A stretch of 64,000 nt of DNA, from the NCBI RefSeq assembly GCF_004124315.2, contig NZ_CP096889.1, forward strand, positions 804,001 to 868,000, in the 5' to 3' direction. Shown here piece by piece: positions 51,923 through 59,603 of this stretch. The notes below the pieces were generated by a model. The model was not told where the DNA came from and made no database searches. It was given only the letters and a program-made list of their open reading frames with translations. Position numbers and translations under genes: made by a program. This DNA is from Bacillus cabrialesii. Lineage in GTDB: Bacteria > Bacillota > Bacilli > Bacillales > Bacillaceae. Within the stretch, counting starts at the first letter, position 1. The number at the start of each line of letters is the position of its first letter.

Positions 51923-53224
51923 GTGTTAGCAATCTTAGGCTTTCTCATGATGCTCGTATTTATGGCATTGATCATGACAAAACGGCTCTCTGTACTGACA
52001 GCGTTAGTTTTGACGCCGATTGTCTTTGCGCTGATCGCCGGATTTGGATTTACTGAAGTCGGGGACATGATGATTTCTGGAATTCAGCAGGTAGCGCCGA
52101 CTGCGGTCATGATTATGTTTGCGATCTTATATTTTGGAATTATGATTGATACAGGACTGTTTGATCCTGTGGTTGGGAAAATCTTAAGCATGGTCAAAGG
52201 CGACCCGCTAAAAATTGTTGTCGGGACCGCGGTTCTGACGATGCTCGTCGCCTTGGACGGGGATGGCTCGACCACGTATATGATTACGACAAGCGCGATG
52301 CTTCCGCTCTATCTGCTGCTTGGCATCCGGCCGATTATCCTGGCGGGCATCGCGGGAGTCGGCATGGGGATCATGAACACGATTCCGTGGGGAGGCGCGA
52401 CGCCGCGGGCGGCGAGTGCGCTGGGGGTCGATCCGGCTGAGCTAACAGGGCCGATGATTCCTGTCATCGCAAGCGGGATGCTTTGTATGGTTGCGGTTGC
52501 GTATGTGCTTGGAAAAGCGGAACGAAAACGCCTTGGCGTGATTGAACTGAAACAGCCGGCCAATGCCAATGAACCGGCAGCTGCGGTTGAAGATGACTGG
52601 AAACGGCCGAAGCTATGGTGGTTCAATTTATTGTTAACGCTTTCTTTGATAGGATGTTTAGTATCGGGTAAAGTCAGTTTAACCGTACTGTTTGTCATTG
52701 CGTTCTGTATTGCACTGATTGTGAATTATCCAAACCTTGAGCATCAGAGACAGCGCATCTCGGCACATTCCACCAACGTGCTTGCGATTGGCTCCATGAT
52801 TTTTGCCGCGGGGGTTTTTACGGGGATTTTGACAGGCACCAAAATGGTTGATGAAATGGCGATTTCGCTCGTGTCTATGATTCCAGAACAAATGGGCGGG
52901 CTGATCCCGGCGATTGTGGCCTTAACAAGCGGCATTTTCACATTCCTGATGCCGAATGACGCGTATTTCTACGGGGTGCTGCCGATTTTATCAGAAACGG
53001 CTGTCGCATACGGTGTGGATAAAGTGGAAATTGCCAGAGCCTCTATCATCGGCCAGCCCATTCATATGCTGAGCCCGCTTGTCCCATCCACTCATTTGCT
53101 TGTCGGACTTGTCGGGGTTTCTATTGACGATCATCAAAAATTCGCATTGAAGTGGGCGGTTCTCGCAGTCATCGTCATGACGGCTATTGCTCTATTGATA
53201 GGCGCGATCTCTATTTCCGTATGA
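51923..53224 (+). CDS. citM: Mg2+-citrate:H+ symporter CitM
   Basis: A 433-residue CitMHS-family membrane transporter with about twelve helices that imports citrate complexed with Mg2+ and similar divalent metals. The loop LDGDGSTTYMITTSAMLPLY near residue 110 and the second-half MPNDAYFYGVLP are family signatures. GTG 51923 is chosen since AAGGGGG lies 7 bases upstream; the ATG two codons earlier abuts that site. It is expressed from its own CitT- and CcpA-type promoter region. Confidence 0.92.
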   Translation: MLAILGFLMMLVFMALIMTKRLSVLTALVLTPIVFALIAGFGFTEVGDMMISGIQQVAPTAVMIMFAILYFGIMIDTGLFDPVVGKILSMVKGDPLKIVVGTAVLTMLVALDGDGSTTYMITTSAMLPLYLLLGIRPIILAGIAGVGMGIMNTIPWGGATPRAASALGVDPAELTGPMIPVIASGMLCMVAVAYVLGKAERKRLGVIELKQPANANEPAAAVEDDWKRPKLWWFNLLLTLSLIGCLVSGKVSLTVLFVIAFCIALIVNYPNLEHQRQRISAHSTNVLAIGSMIFAAGVFTGILTGTKMVDEMAISLVSMIPEQMGGLIPAIVALTSGIFTFLMPNDAYFYGVLPILSETAVAYGVDKVEIARASIIGQPIHMLSPLVPSTHLLVGLVGVSIDDHQKFALKWAVLAVIVMTAIALLIGAISISV

Positions 53225-53277
53225 TAATTCAGGCGTAATGACACACTAATGGCATACAACTTACCGGAGGTGTCATC

Positions 53278-54072
53278 ATGAGTGATCCTTATATGCCGAT
53301 GACTTCAGTCAGGAGCGGAACGGGGTTCGAAGCGGCAAAAGGGGTGCACGGCCTGACCGTGCAAATTGCGAATGTCTATTTTATTCAGCTGCCTTCTGAA
53401 CCTCACTCATTTGTTTTAATTGATGCCGGCATGCCCCAATCAGCCGGCATGATTGTCAATGAAGCCAAACAAAGATTCGGTGATGATTTTCAGCTGAAGG
53501 CGATTATCCTCACACACGGGCACTTTGATCATATCGGGGCGATAGAGGAGATCCTTGAGCATTGGGATGTTCCTGTCTATGTCCATTCTCGGGAAATGCC
53601 TTATGTAACAGGTAAAGAGGATTATCCTCCGGCTCGTCCTGACAGCAAGAGCGGGCTGGTCGCCAAGCTGTCGCCGCTGTTTCCCCGGCATTCTATCGAT
53701 ATTTCCTCACATGTGCAGGCACTGCCGGAAGACGGCTCCGTTCCGTATCTTGACGAGTGGATGTGGATCGCGACACCGGGTCACACACCCGGCCATATTT
53801 CGTTATTCCGCGAGGACGGGCGCGTGCTTGTGGCAGGCGATGCTGTCATTACAGTGGAACAGGAGAAAATGGCGGACGTCTTGATTCAAAAACAGGAGCT
53901 CCATGGGCCGCCGGCTTATTTCACACCTGACACAGAGACGGCTGCCAAATCCATTCAGAAGCTTGCCGGCCTGGAACCGGAAGCACTGCTGACAGGGCAC
54001 GGCATACCGATGACCGGCAAAAACTTTCGCAGTGACCTAACTGAATTGGCAAATCGCTTATTATCTCTTTGA
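53278..54072 (+). CDS. yflN: Metallo-beta-lactamase fold hydrolase YflN
   Basis: A 264-residue MBL-fold protein. The metal site HxHxDH is intact in THGHFDHIG near residue 80; further ligands are in TPGHTPGHISL and in the C-terminal GHGIPM. It is probably a binuclear Zn hydrolase such as a glyoxalase II-like or lactonase enzyme; the substrate is not known. GGAGGTGTCATC precedes ATG 53278. It lies 53 bp after citM and may be co-transcribed with it, as no terminator intervenes. Confidence 0.87.
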   Translation: MSDPYMPMTSVRSGTGFEAAKGVHGLTVQIANVYFIQLPSEPHSFVLIDAGMPQSAGMIVNEAKQRFGDDFQLKAIILTHGHFDHIGAIEEILEHWDVPVYVHSREMPYVTGKEDYPPARPDSKSGLVAKLSPLFPRHSIDISSHVQALPEDGSVPYLDEWMWIATPGHTPGHISLFREDGRVLVAGDAVITVEQEKMADVLIQKQELHGPPAYFTPDTETAAKSIQKLAGLEPEALLTGHGIPMTGKNFRSDLTELANRLLSL

Positions 54073-54097
54073 CACCCGCATACGCGGGTGTTTTTTA
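54071..54097 (+). terminator. Terminator after yflN
   Basis: ACACCCGC, ATAC, GCGGGTGT followed by TTTTT. Confidence 0.88.
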
Positions 54098-54189
54098 TTG
54101 TTTTCCAAGATGATACAGAAAAATCATTTGTCTTCCCGCTTAAAAACGATACAATGAAAAGCATGAATGCATTTGAAGGGGAGAGTTTG

Positions 54190-55281
54190 TTGGAAGAAAA
54201 AGAAATACTCTGGAACGAAGCGAAAGCATTTATTGCCGCATGCTATCAGGAATTGGGAAAGGAGGAGGAAGTGAAAGACCGTCTCGATGATATTAAAAGT
54301 GAAATTGACCGGACAGGAAGCTATGTACATACGAAGGAAGAGCTTGAGCACGGAGCGAAAATGGCTTGGAGAAACAGCAACCGCTGCATCGGCAGATTGT
54401 TCTGGAATTCGCTGAATGTCATCGACAGACGTGACGTCCGGACGAAGGAAGATGTGCGAGACGCCCTCTTTCATCACATTGAAACCGCCACCAATAACGG
54501 GAAAATCAGGCCGACCATTACGATTTTTCCTCCGGAAGAGAAAGGTGAAAAGCAAGTCGAGATTTGGAATCATCAGCTGATCCGTTACGCTGGATATGAA
54601 TCAGACGGAGAAAGAATCGGCGACCCGGCTTCCCGTTCCCTGACCGCAGCCTGCGAAGAGCTCGGCTGGCGCGGAGAGCGAACGGATTTTGACCTGCTGC
54701 CGCTCATGTTTCGCATGAAAGGCGATAAAGAGCCGGTCTGGTATGACCTGCCGCGTTCACTTGTGATCGAGGTGCCAATCACACATCCGGACATCGAAGC
54801 GTTTTCTGATCTGGAGCTGAAATGGTACGGGGTGCCGATTATTTCTGATATGAAGCTTGAGGTCGGGGGCATTCATTATAATGCCGCGCCATTTAACGGC
54901 TGGTATATGGGCACGGAAATCGGAGCGAGAAACCTGGCAGATGAAAAACGATATGACAAGCTCAAAAAAGTGGCGTCCATTATTGGCATTTCTACTGATT
55001 ACAATACGGAACTATGGAAGGATCAAGCGCTTGTTGAATTGAATAAAGCCGTGCTGCACTCGTATAAAAAGCAAGGTGTCAGCATTGTTGACCATCATAC
55101 GGCCGCAAGCCAATTTAAACGGTTTGAAGAACAGGAGGAAGAAGCGGGCAGAAAGCTGACGGGGGATTGGACGTGGCTGATTCCGCCGATTTCACCCGCT
55201 GCCACTCATATCTTCCACCGTTCCTATGACAACTCAATCGTTAAGCCGAATTACTTTTATCAGGATAAGCCTTACGAGTGA
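54190..55281 (+). CDS. nos: Bacterial nitric oxide synthase oxygenase (YflM)
   Basis: A 363-residue NOS oxygenase domain without a fused reductase; it makes NO from L-arginine using electrons from general flavodoxins and a pterin or folate cofactor. The haem-thiolate Cys66 is in RNSNRCIGRLFW, and the substrate-binding region GWYMGTEIGARNL contains the arginine-binding Glu. Start TTG 54190 follows AAGGGGAGAG; the open frame upstream to 54088 is not translated. Its last 10 bases overlap the convergent yflL. Confidence 0.94.
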   Translation: MEEKEILWNEAKAFIAACYQELGKEEEVKDRLDDIKSEIDRTGSYVHTKEELEHGAKMAWRNSNRCIGRLFWNSLNVIDRRDVRTKEDVRDALFHHIETATNNGKIRPTITIFPPEEKGEKQVEIWNHQLIRYAGYESDGERIGDPASRSLTAACEELGWRGERTDFDLLPLMFRMKGDKEPVWYDLPRSLVIEVPITHPDIEAFSDLELKWYGVPIISDMKLEVGGIHYNAAPFNGWYMGTEIGARNLADEKRYDKLKKVASIIGISTDYNTELWKDQALVELNKAVLHSYKKQGVSIVDHHTAASQFKRFEEQEEEAGRKLTGDWTWLIPPISPAATHIFHRSYDNSIVKPNYFYQDKPYE

Positions 55282-55547
55282 ACAATGGAAAATCGATGAT
55301 GGCCTTCAAGGCTTCGGGATTCAGTGACAGAGATGTCGGAAACCTTTGAGAAAGGGCTGCCTTTCTTTACGGCCTCAAGAAACGATTGTAAGGCGTTTTC
55401 CGGGCCTTCTGCCAAAATCTCGACACAGCCGTCATCACGGTTTTTGACCCAGCCGGCCAGTTTTCGCTTATCGGCTTCTATTTGAACAAAATAGCGAAAG
55501 CCTACACCTTGAACCCGGCCGTCTGCAACGATTCGGTATTGAAGCAT
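55272..55547 (-). CDS. yflL: Acylphosphatase YflL
   Basis: A 91-residue acylphosphatase that hydrolyses carboxyl phosphates. The catalytic Arg is in GRVQGVGFRYFVQ (about residues 10-22) and the catalytic Asn in LAGWVKNRDDG (about 31-41), both intact. Start MLQYRIVADGR follows AAAAGGTGG. It converges on and overlaps nos by 10 bp, with no terminator between them, so transcripts from both sides overlap. Confidence 0.9.
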   Translation of the reverse strand: MLQYRIVADGRVQGVGFRYFVQIEADKRKLAGWVKNRDDGCVEILAEGPENALQSFLEAVKKGSPFSKVSDISVTESRSLEGHHRFSIVHS

Positions 55548-55613
55548 ATAAAAACCACCTTTTCTTTTTATGATAATCAATCATTTTACAACCTGTAAAG
55601 GGGATGTGTTTGT

Positions 55614-56279
55614 ATGAAACCAGCGCATTATTCAGTTCTTTCTCTTAATCTGGGAAAGCCGCAGACGCTTGAATATGACGGAAAGAAAATCGAAACCGGC
55701 ATCATGAAGCGGCCGGCTGATTCCGCAGTTATGCTGTATCGGGAGAATTTTGAAGGGGACGGACAGGCGGACCTCGTCAATCACGGCGGACCGGATAAGG
55801 CTGTCTGTGTCTACCCGGCAGCGCATTATCCGTTTTGGGAAGAGTTCCTCTCAAGACCGCTGCCCAGCGCCGCATTTGGTGAAAATTTGACGGTCGCGGG
55901 CCTGACCGAGGAGAACGTTTGCATCGGGGATGTGTTCCAGCTTGATGAAGCTGTTGTTCAGGTCAGCCAGCCGCGCCAGCCGTGTGTAAAGCTGGCGAAA
56001 AAGTTTGGCGTAAAGGAAATGGTGCTGAAGGTTCAGCAAACCGGCTATACCGGCTTTTATTTTCGCGTTTTGGAAGAGGGCAGGGTGGCTCCCGGCGCTG
56101 CACTTGAATTGCTGTCCAAAGGCGAGAAAGACATATCAGTCCAATTTGCAAACCGAATCAACTACCATGATGCAAAAAATCTCGCTGCCATTGAACGGAT
56201 TTTAAGTGAAAACGCACTGTCGGAAAGCTGGAGATCGTCCTTTATGAAAAAAAGGGACAGGCTACTGCCGGTTGAATAG
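55614..56279 (+). CDS. yflK: MOSC-domain protein YflK
   Basis: A 221-residue MOSC-domain protein of the YiiM type. The conserved Cys lies in SQPRQPCVKLAKKFG near residue 124, the likely sulfur or molybdenum-cofactor ligand site; DLVNHGGPDKAVCVY and FGENLTVAGL are family motifs. Relatives reduce N-hydroxylated bases with a ferredoxin/flavin partner. It diverges from yflL and has its own terminator. Confidence 0.87.
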   Translation: MKPAHYSVLSLNLGKPQTLEYDGKKIETGIMKRPADSAVMLYRENFEGDGQADLVNHGGPDKAVCVYPAAHYPFWEEFLSRPLPSAAFGENLTVAGLTEENVCIGDVFQLDEAVVQVSQPRQPCVKLAKKFGVKEMVLKVQQTGYTGFYFRVLEEGRVAPGAALELLSKGEKDISVQFANRINYHDAKNLAAIERILSENALSESWRSSFMKKRDRLLPVE

Positions 56280-56282
56280 AAA

Positions 56283-56314
56283 AAAAGCCGCGCATATCAA
56301 CGTGCGCGGCTTTT
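56283..56314 (+). terminator. Bidirectional terminator yflK/yflJ
   Basis: AAAGCCGCGC pairs with GCGCGGCTTTT around ATATCAACGT, between convergent genes. Confidence 0.85.
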
Positions 56315-56320
56315 ACTTGT

Positions 56321-56458
56321 TTAAGATTGTTTTTTCTTTGTTTCCAGCAGGTTGGCAAGAAAATAGGTTTTATAGCTTTGAAGCTTTCTTCCTTCATGGT
56401 GCGTGATCCCCTGCTTTTTTAATTCTGCCACATACCAGCCTTTACTGCCGTAATGCAT
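56321..56458 (-). CDS. yflJ: YflJ small protein (DUF2639 type)
   Basis: A 45-residue basic protein. ATG 56458 is preceded by AAAGGAG with 9-base spacing. The translation begins MHYGSKGWYVAELKKQGI, contains YKTYFLANLL and ends KKKQS. It belongs to a family of small bacillus proteins of unknown role. There is no signal or membrane helix. Confidence 0.8.
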   Translation of the reverse strand: MHYGSKGWYVAELKKQGITHHEGRKLQSYKTYFLANLLETKKKQS

Positions 56459-56630
56459 ATCAGAAAACTCCTTTCCCTATCTCTCCCAATGGAGAGGATT
56501 TTACCAAACGATTGGCATTGTAACATCCATAAAAAGATGCTGAAAAGAGGTACGGGAAAAACTGAGCCTTTCGCACTAACTGTACGAATGTTCTTCTGAA
56601 TGTATATGCGGAGCAAAAGCTGAATATGAT

Positions 56631-56786
56631 TTAATGGCCGGTTAGTTTCATCATGACAACGCCAAATGTCATAATGCTGAACACAATGCCGATATATGTG
56701 AGCATTCCGTTTTTTTTCTTCACGCCGTAAACGGTTATCATCATGCCTTCAATAAAGAAAATAATGCCGAAAATAATAAACCACAT
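56631..56786 (-). CDS. yflI: YflI small membrane protein
   Basis: A 51-residue protein with two hydrophobic helices (about 1-19 and 29-47) separated by the basic turn GVKKKNG. AAAGGAGCC precedes ATG 56786, which distinguishes it from the longer open frame running up to 57011. The function is unknown. It lies 110 bp downstream of yflH on the same strand, with a hairpin between. Confidence 0.78.
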   Translation of the reverse strand: MWFIIFGIIFFIEGMMITVYGVKKKNGMLTYIGIVFSIMTFGVVMMKLTGH

Positions 56787-56859
56787 GCAAATAAAGGCTC
56801 CTTTCACAGACATAATAGTAGTGTAGCATATCTGGAAGAGCCGGGCTGTGACAATATCA

Positions 56860-56890
56860 AGAAAGCCGGGCAGCATATGCGCCCGGCTCG
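56860..56890 (-). terminator. Hairpin downstream of yflH
   Basis: AGCCGGGC, AGCATATGC, GCCCGGCT with a short T-rich tract on the minus strand; a moderate terminator between yflH and yflI. Confidence 0.6.
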
Positions 56891-56895
56891 TGTGT

Positions 56896-57210
56896 TTATT
56901 GTTTATCAACCAATTTGACCAGCAGCTGTGCCAAATGTTTTTTCTCATCTTCGTCCGCAACGCTCCAAAGCTCTTGCAGCAGCATTTCTTCACTGTTTTG
57001 CGGCTCTTCATGTTTCGCGAGGTAGTCTCCCAGGATCGCGGCGCTTTTCACAAGCTTGCCGTCATCCAATCCCAGCTTTTTGCCTCGGTTCACTTGTTTG
57101 CTCAGGTAGTCTTTAAATTCCTCAAAGTCTTTTAAAATCTCTTCTTTTGTTGTGCCGTGCATGGCATCCATTTCGTTTTCAATTTGGATTTTTTCTTGAT
57201 CTCTGTTCAT
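56896..57210 (-). CDS. yflH: YflH, DUF3243-type protein
   Basis: A 104-residue soluble, strongly charged and helical protein with two halves: residues 1-55 (MHGTTKEEILKDFEEFKDYL region) and 60-104 (EEPQNSEEMLLQELWSVAD region). CAGGAGGAGG precedes ATG 57210. Homologues are common in Bacillus and have no established function. It is downstream of mapB on the same strand with an 81-bp gap. Confidence 0.78.
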   Translation of the reverse strand: MNRDQEKIQIENEMDAMHGTTKEEILKDFEEFKDYLSKQVNRGKKLGLDDGKLVKSAAILGDYLAKHEEPQNSEEMLLQELWSVADEDEKKHLAQLLVKLVDKQ

Positions 57211-57291
57211 TGCAATACCTCCTCCTGCTGAATAGTGATGTTTTACCTGTAATTGGAGGAGGTCAAACCTTCCGGCAGCCCGGAATGTGTT

Positions 57292-58041
57292 TTACAGTTT
57301 TGTCAGGATAATCGGCTCGTCTTTTGTGATGACGATCGTGTGTTCAACTTGGGCAACCATGCTTTTATCCGGCGTCTTGAACGTCCAGCCGTCTCCAGCT
57401 TCAACAATCGTTTCCGCTTTCGTGGAAATAAACGGCTCAAGCGCGATGACTGTGCCGTTTTTGAAGAGCGCGTTATCAAACGGATCATAATAGTTCATGA
57501 TGTGGTTTGGCGCCTCATGCAGGCTTCTGCCGATTCCGTGTCCGGTCAGGGTTTTGATGACGGTAAAGCCTTGAGAACGTGCCTCATGATAAACGGCTCT
57601 TCCGATTTGGTTTTGGCGCTTGCCTGCTTTTGCCTGCTGCAGCCCTTTTTGAAAAGCGTCTTCCGCGCATTGGCAAAGCTTATGAAGGCGTTCTTCTCCG
57701 TCACCGAGCACAAATGAGATGCCTGTGTCGGAATAAAAGCCGCCAAATTCAGCGGAGATGTCAATGTTGACAAGATCCCCTGCTTTTAAGATTTTAGAAG
57801 TGCTTGGAATGCCGTGAGCCACTTCATCATTTACACTGATGCATGTCACGCCCGGAAAGTCGTATTCTTTTTCTGGAGCTGAAACGGCGCCGTGCTCATC
57901 AAGCACCGCTTTTCCGATCAGGTCAAGGTCTTTTGTGCTCATGCCGGGCTCTGCTTTCCGTTTCATTTCTTCACGCGCCAGCGCGACGATTCTTCCGATT
58001 TTTTTCAGGCCTTCTAATTCTTGATCGTTTGTTACAATCAT
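57292..58041 (-). CDS. mapB: Methionine aminopeptidase type I MapB (YflG)
   Basis: A 249-residue type I methionine aminopeptidase that removes initiator Met from nascent proteins. The dinuclear-metal ligands are in DISAEFGGFYSDTG (two Asp), TGHGIGRSLHE (His), ALEPFIS (Glu) and QVEHTIVI (Glu); His in VNDEVAHGIPS binds substrate. All are intact. It is a second enzyme beside the essential map product located in the ribosomal-protein region. It diverges from nagP. Confidence 0.93.
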   Translation of the reverse strand: MIVTNDQELEGLKKIGRIVALAREEMKRKAEPGMSTKDLDLIGKAVLDEHGAVSAPEKEYDFPGVTCISVNDEVAHGIPSTSKILKAGDLVNIDISAEFGGFYSDTGISFVLGDGEERLHKLCQCAEDAFQKGLQQAKAGKRQNQIGRAVYHEARSQGFTVIKTLTGHGIGRSLHEAPNHIMNYYDPFDNALFKNGTVIALEPFISTKAETIVEAGDGWTFKTPDKSMVAQVEHTIVITKDEPIILTKL

Positions 58042-58145
58042 CTGTCATTCCCGCTTTCTTTTTAAATAATCTAGCTTAAGCTTACCACAACTGCCTTAAA
58101 AATAGGAAACACACGGACCTGGGAAAAAAGAAATACCCCGGGAAA

Positions 58146-58161
58146 ATTGGTATAGATCACT
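58146..58161 (+). promoter_or_regulatory. NagR (YvoA) operator upstream of nagP
   Basis: ATTGGTATAGATCACT is a near-palindromic GntR/HutC-type site like the DasR/NagR consensus (ACTGGTCTAGACCACT). It overlaps the expected promoter 51 bp before the nagP start. NagR would release it when GlcNAc-6-phosphate or GlcN-6-phosphate accumulates. Confidence 0.75.
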
Positions 58162-58211
58162 AGATATCCCATATGGTATATTTGAAAAAAAAGGGTATGA
58201 GGGGGATGGGT

Positions 58212-59570
58212 ATGCTTTCATTTTTACAAAAGCTTGGCAAGTCATTTATGCTCCCGATTGCGGTTCTGCCTGCGGTTGGAATTATCCTTGCGCTTGGCAG
58301 GGAGGATGTTTTTAATATTCCGTTTGTCTATCAAGCAGGGACGGCGGTTTTTGATCATCTGCCGCTTATTTTCGCGATTGGTATTGCCATCGGCATTTCA
58401 AAGGACAGCAATGGAGCCGCGGGTTTATCAGGGGCAATATCGTATCTGATGCTTGATGCGGCGACAAAGACAATTGATAAAACAAACAACATGGCGGTAT
58501 TTGGGGGAATCGTTGCCGGATTAATTGCCGGTTACACTTATAACCGTTTCAAGGATACAAAGCTGCCTGAATATCTTGGATTCTTCAGCGGCAGACGGCT
58601 TGTGCCGATTATAACAGCCATTATTACGATTATTTTAGCCGGCATATTCGGAGCCGTCTGGCCGCCGATTCAATCGGGCATTAACGCGTTTGGGGAATGG
58701 ATGCTTGGGCTCGGCGGCATCGGGGCTGGCATATTCGGCTTGTTCAACAGGCTGTTAATTCCGCTTGGCCTTCACCACGTGCTGAACAATATTTTCTGGT
58801 TCCAGTTCGGAGAATATAACGGAGTGACAGGAGATCTGGCGCGCTTCTTCGCGAAAGATCCGACTGCGGGCACATATATGACAGGATTCTTCCCAATCAT
58901 GATGTTCGGTCTTCCGGCGGCGTGTTTGGCTATGGTTGTAACTGCAAAGCCGTCAAAACGGAAAGCGACGGCGGGAATGATGATCGGGTTTGCCCTGACT
59001 GCGTTTATCACAGGGATTACGGAGCCGATTGAGTTTGCATTTATGTTTTTATCTCCGCTTTTATACGCTGTTCACGCGGTCTTAACCGGGCTGTCTTTAT
59101 TTATCGTCAACTGGCTCGGCATCCGTTCAGGTTTTTCTTTCTCAGCCGGAGCCATTGATTATGTGCTCAGCTACGGAATCGCGGAAAAACCGCTGCTTCT
59201 GCTTTTTGTAGGTATATGCTATGCGGCAGTATACTTTATTGTGTTTTATGTACTGATTAAGGCATTGAATTTAAAAACGCCGGGACGGGAAGATGATGAC
59301 ATTGATGAAGTGCTGGATGAAAACACCGTTCAGGATGTCAATGAAAACATCATGCTGAAAGGGCTCGGAGGAAAAGAAAACCTTCAAACCATTGATCATT
59401 GCGCCACAAGGCTGAGGCTGACTGTGAAGGATACCGCTTTAGTAAATGAAGCGCTGCTCAAGAAAGCAGGCGCAAAAGGAGTCGTCAAATCAGGCGGGCA
59501 ATCGGTTCAAGTGATCATTGGGCCGAATGTTGAATTTGCGGCGGAGGAATTGAGGGCTGCGGTGAAATAA
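58212..59570 (+). CDS. nagP: N-acetylglucosamine PTS transporter NagP, EIICB
   Basis: A 452-residue PTS permease. The EIIC domain (about 1-350) has about ten membrane helices and the substrate-binding TGITEPIEFAFMF. The EIIB domain follows (about 375-452), with the phosphorylated Cys in IDHCATRLRL. There is no EIIA domain, so phosphate must come from another protein's EIIA. It imports and phosphorylates GlcNAc. ATG 58212 follows GAGGGGGATGG. A NagR operator lies upstream. Confidence 0.92.
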   Translation: MLSFLQKLGKSFMLPIAVLPAVGIILALGREDVFNIPFVYQAGTAVFDHLPLIFAIGIAIGISKDSNGAAGLSGAISYLMLDAATKTIDKTNNMAVFGGIVAGLIAGYTYNRFKDTKLPEYLGFFSGRRLVPIITAIITIILAGIFGAVWPPIQSGINAFGEWMLGLGGIGAGIFGLFNRLLIPLGLHHVLNNIFWFQFGEYNGVTGDLARFFAKDPTAGTYMTGFFPIMMFGLPAACLAMVVTAKPSKRKATAGMMIGFALTAFITGITEPIEFAFMFLSPLLYAVHAVLTGLSLFIVNWLGIRSGFSFSAGAIDYVLSYGIAEKPLLLLFVGICYAAVYFIVFYVLIKALNLKTPGREDDDIDEVLDENTVQDVNENIMLKGLGGKENLQTIDHCATRLRLTVKDTALVNEALLKKAGAKGVVKSGGQSVQVIIGPNVEFAAEELRAAVK

Positions 59571-59603
59571 AAAAAGCAGAGAGGCTAGCCTCTCTGCTTT
59601 TTC
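59569..59603 (+). terminator. Bidirectional terminator nagP/ltaS
   Basis: AAAAAGCAGAGAGG, CTAG, CCTCTCTGCTTTTT: a 14-bp stem with T-runs on both strands between convergent genes. Confidence 0.92.

Noticed and set aside
57253..57717. Plus-strand 154-codon frame across mapB
   Set aside because: mapB on the minus strand has all metal ligands; the plus frame is its antisense shadow.
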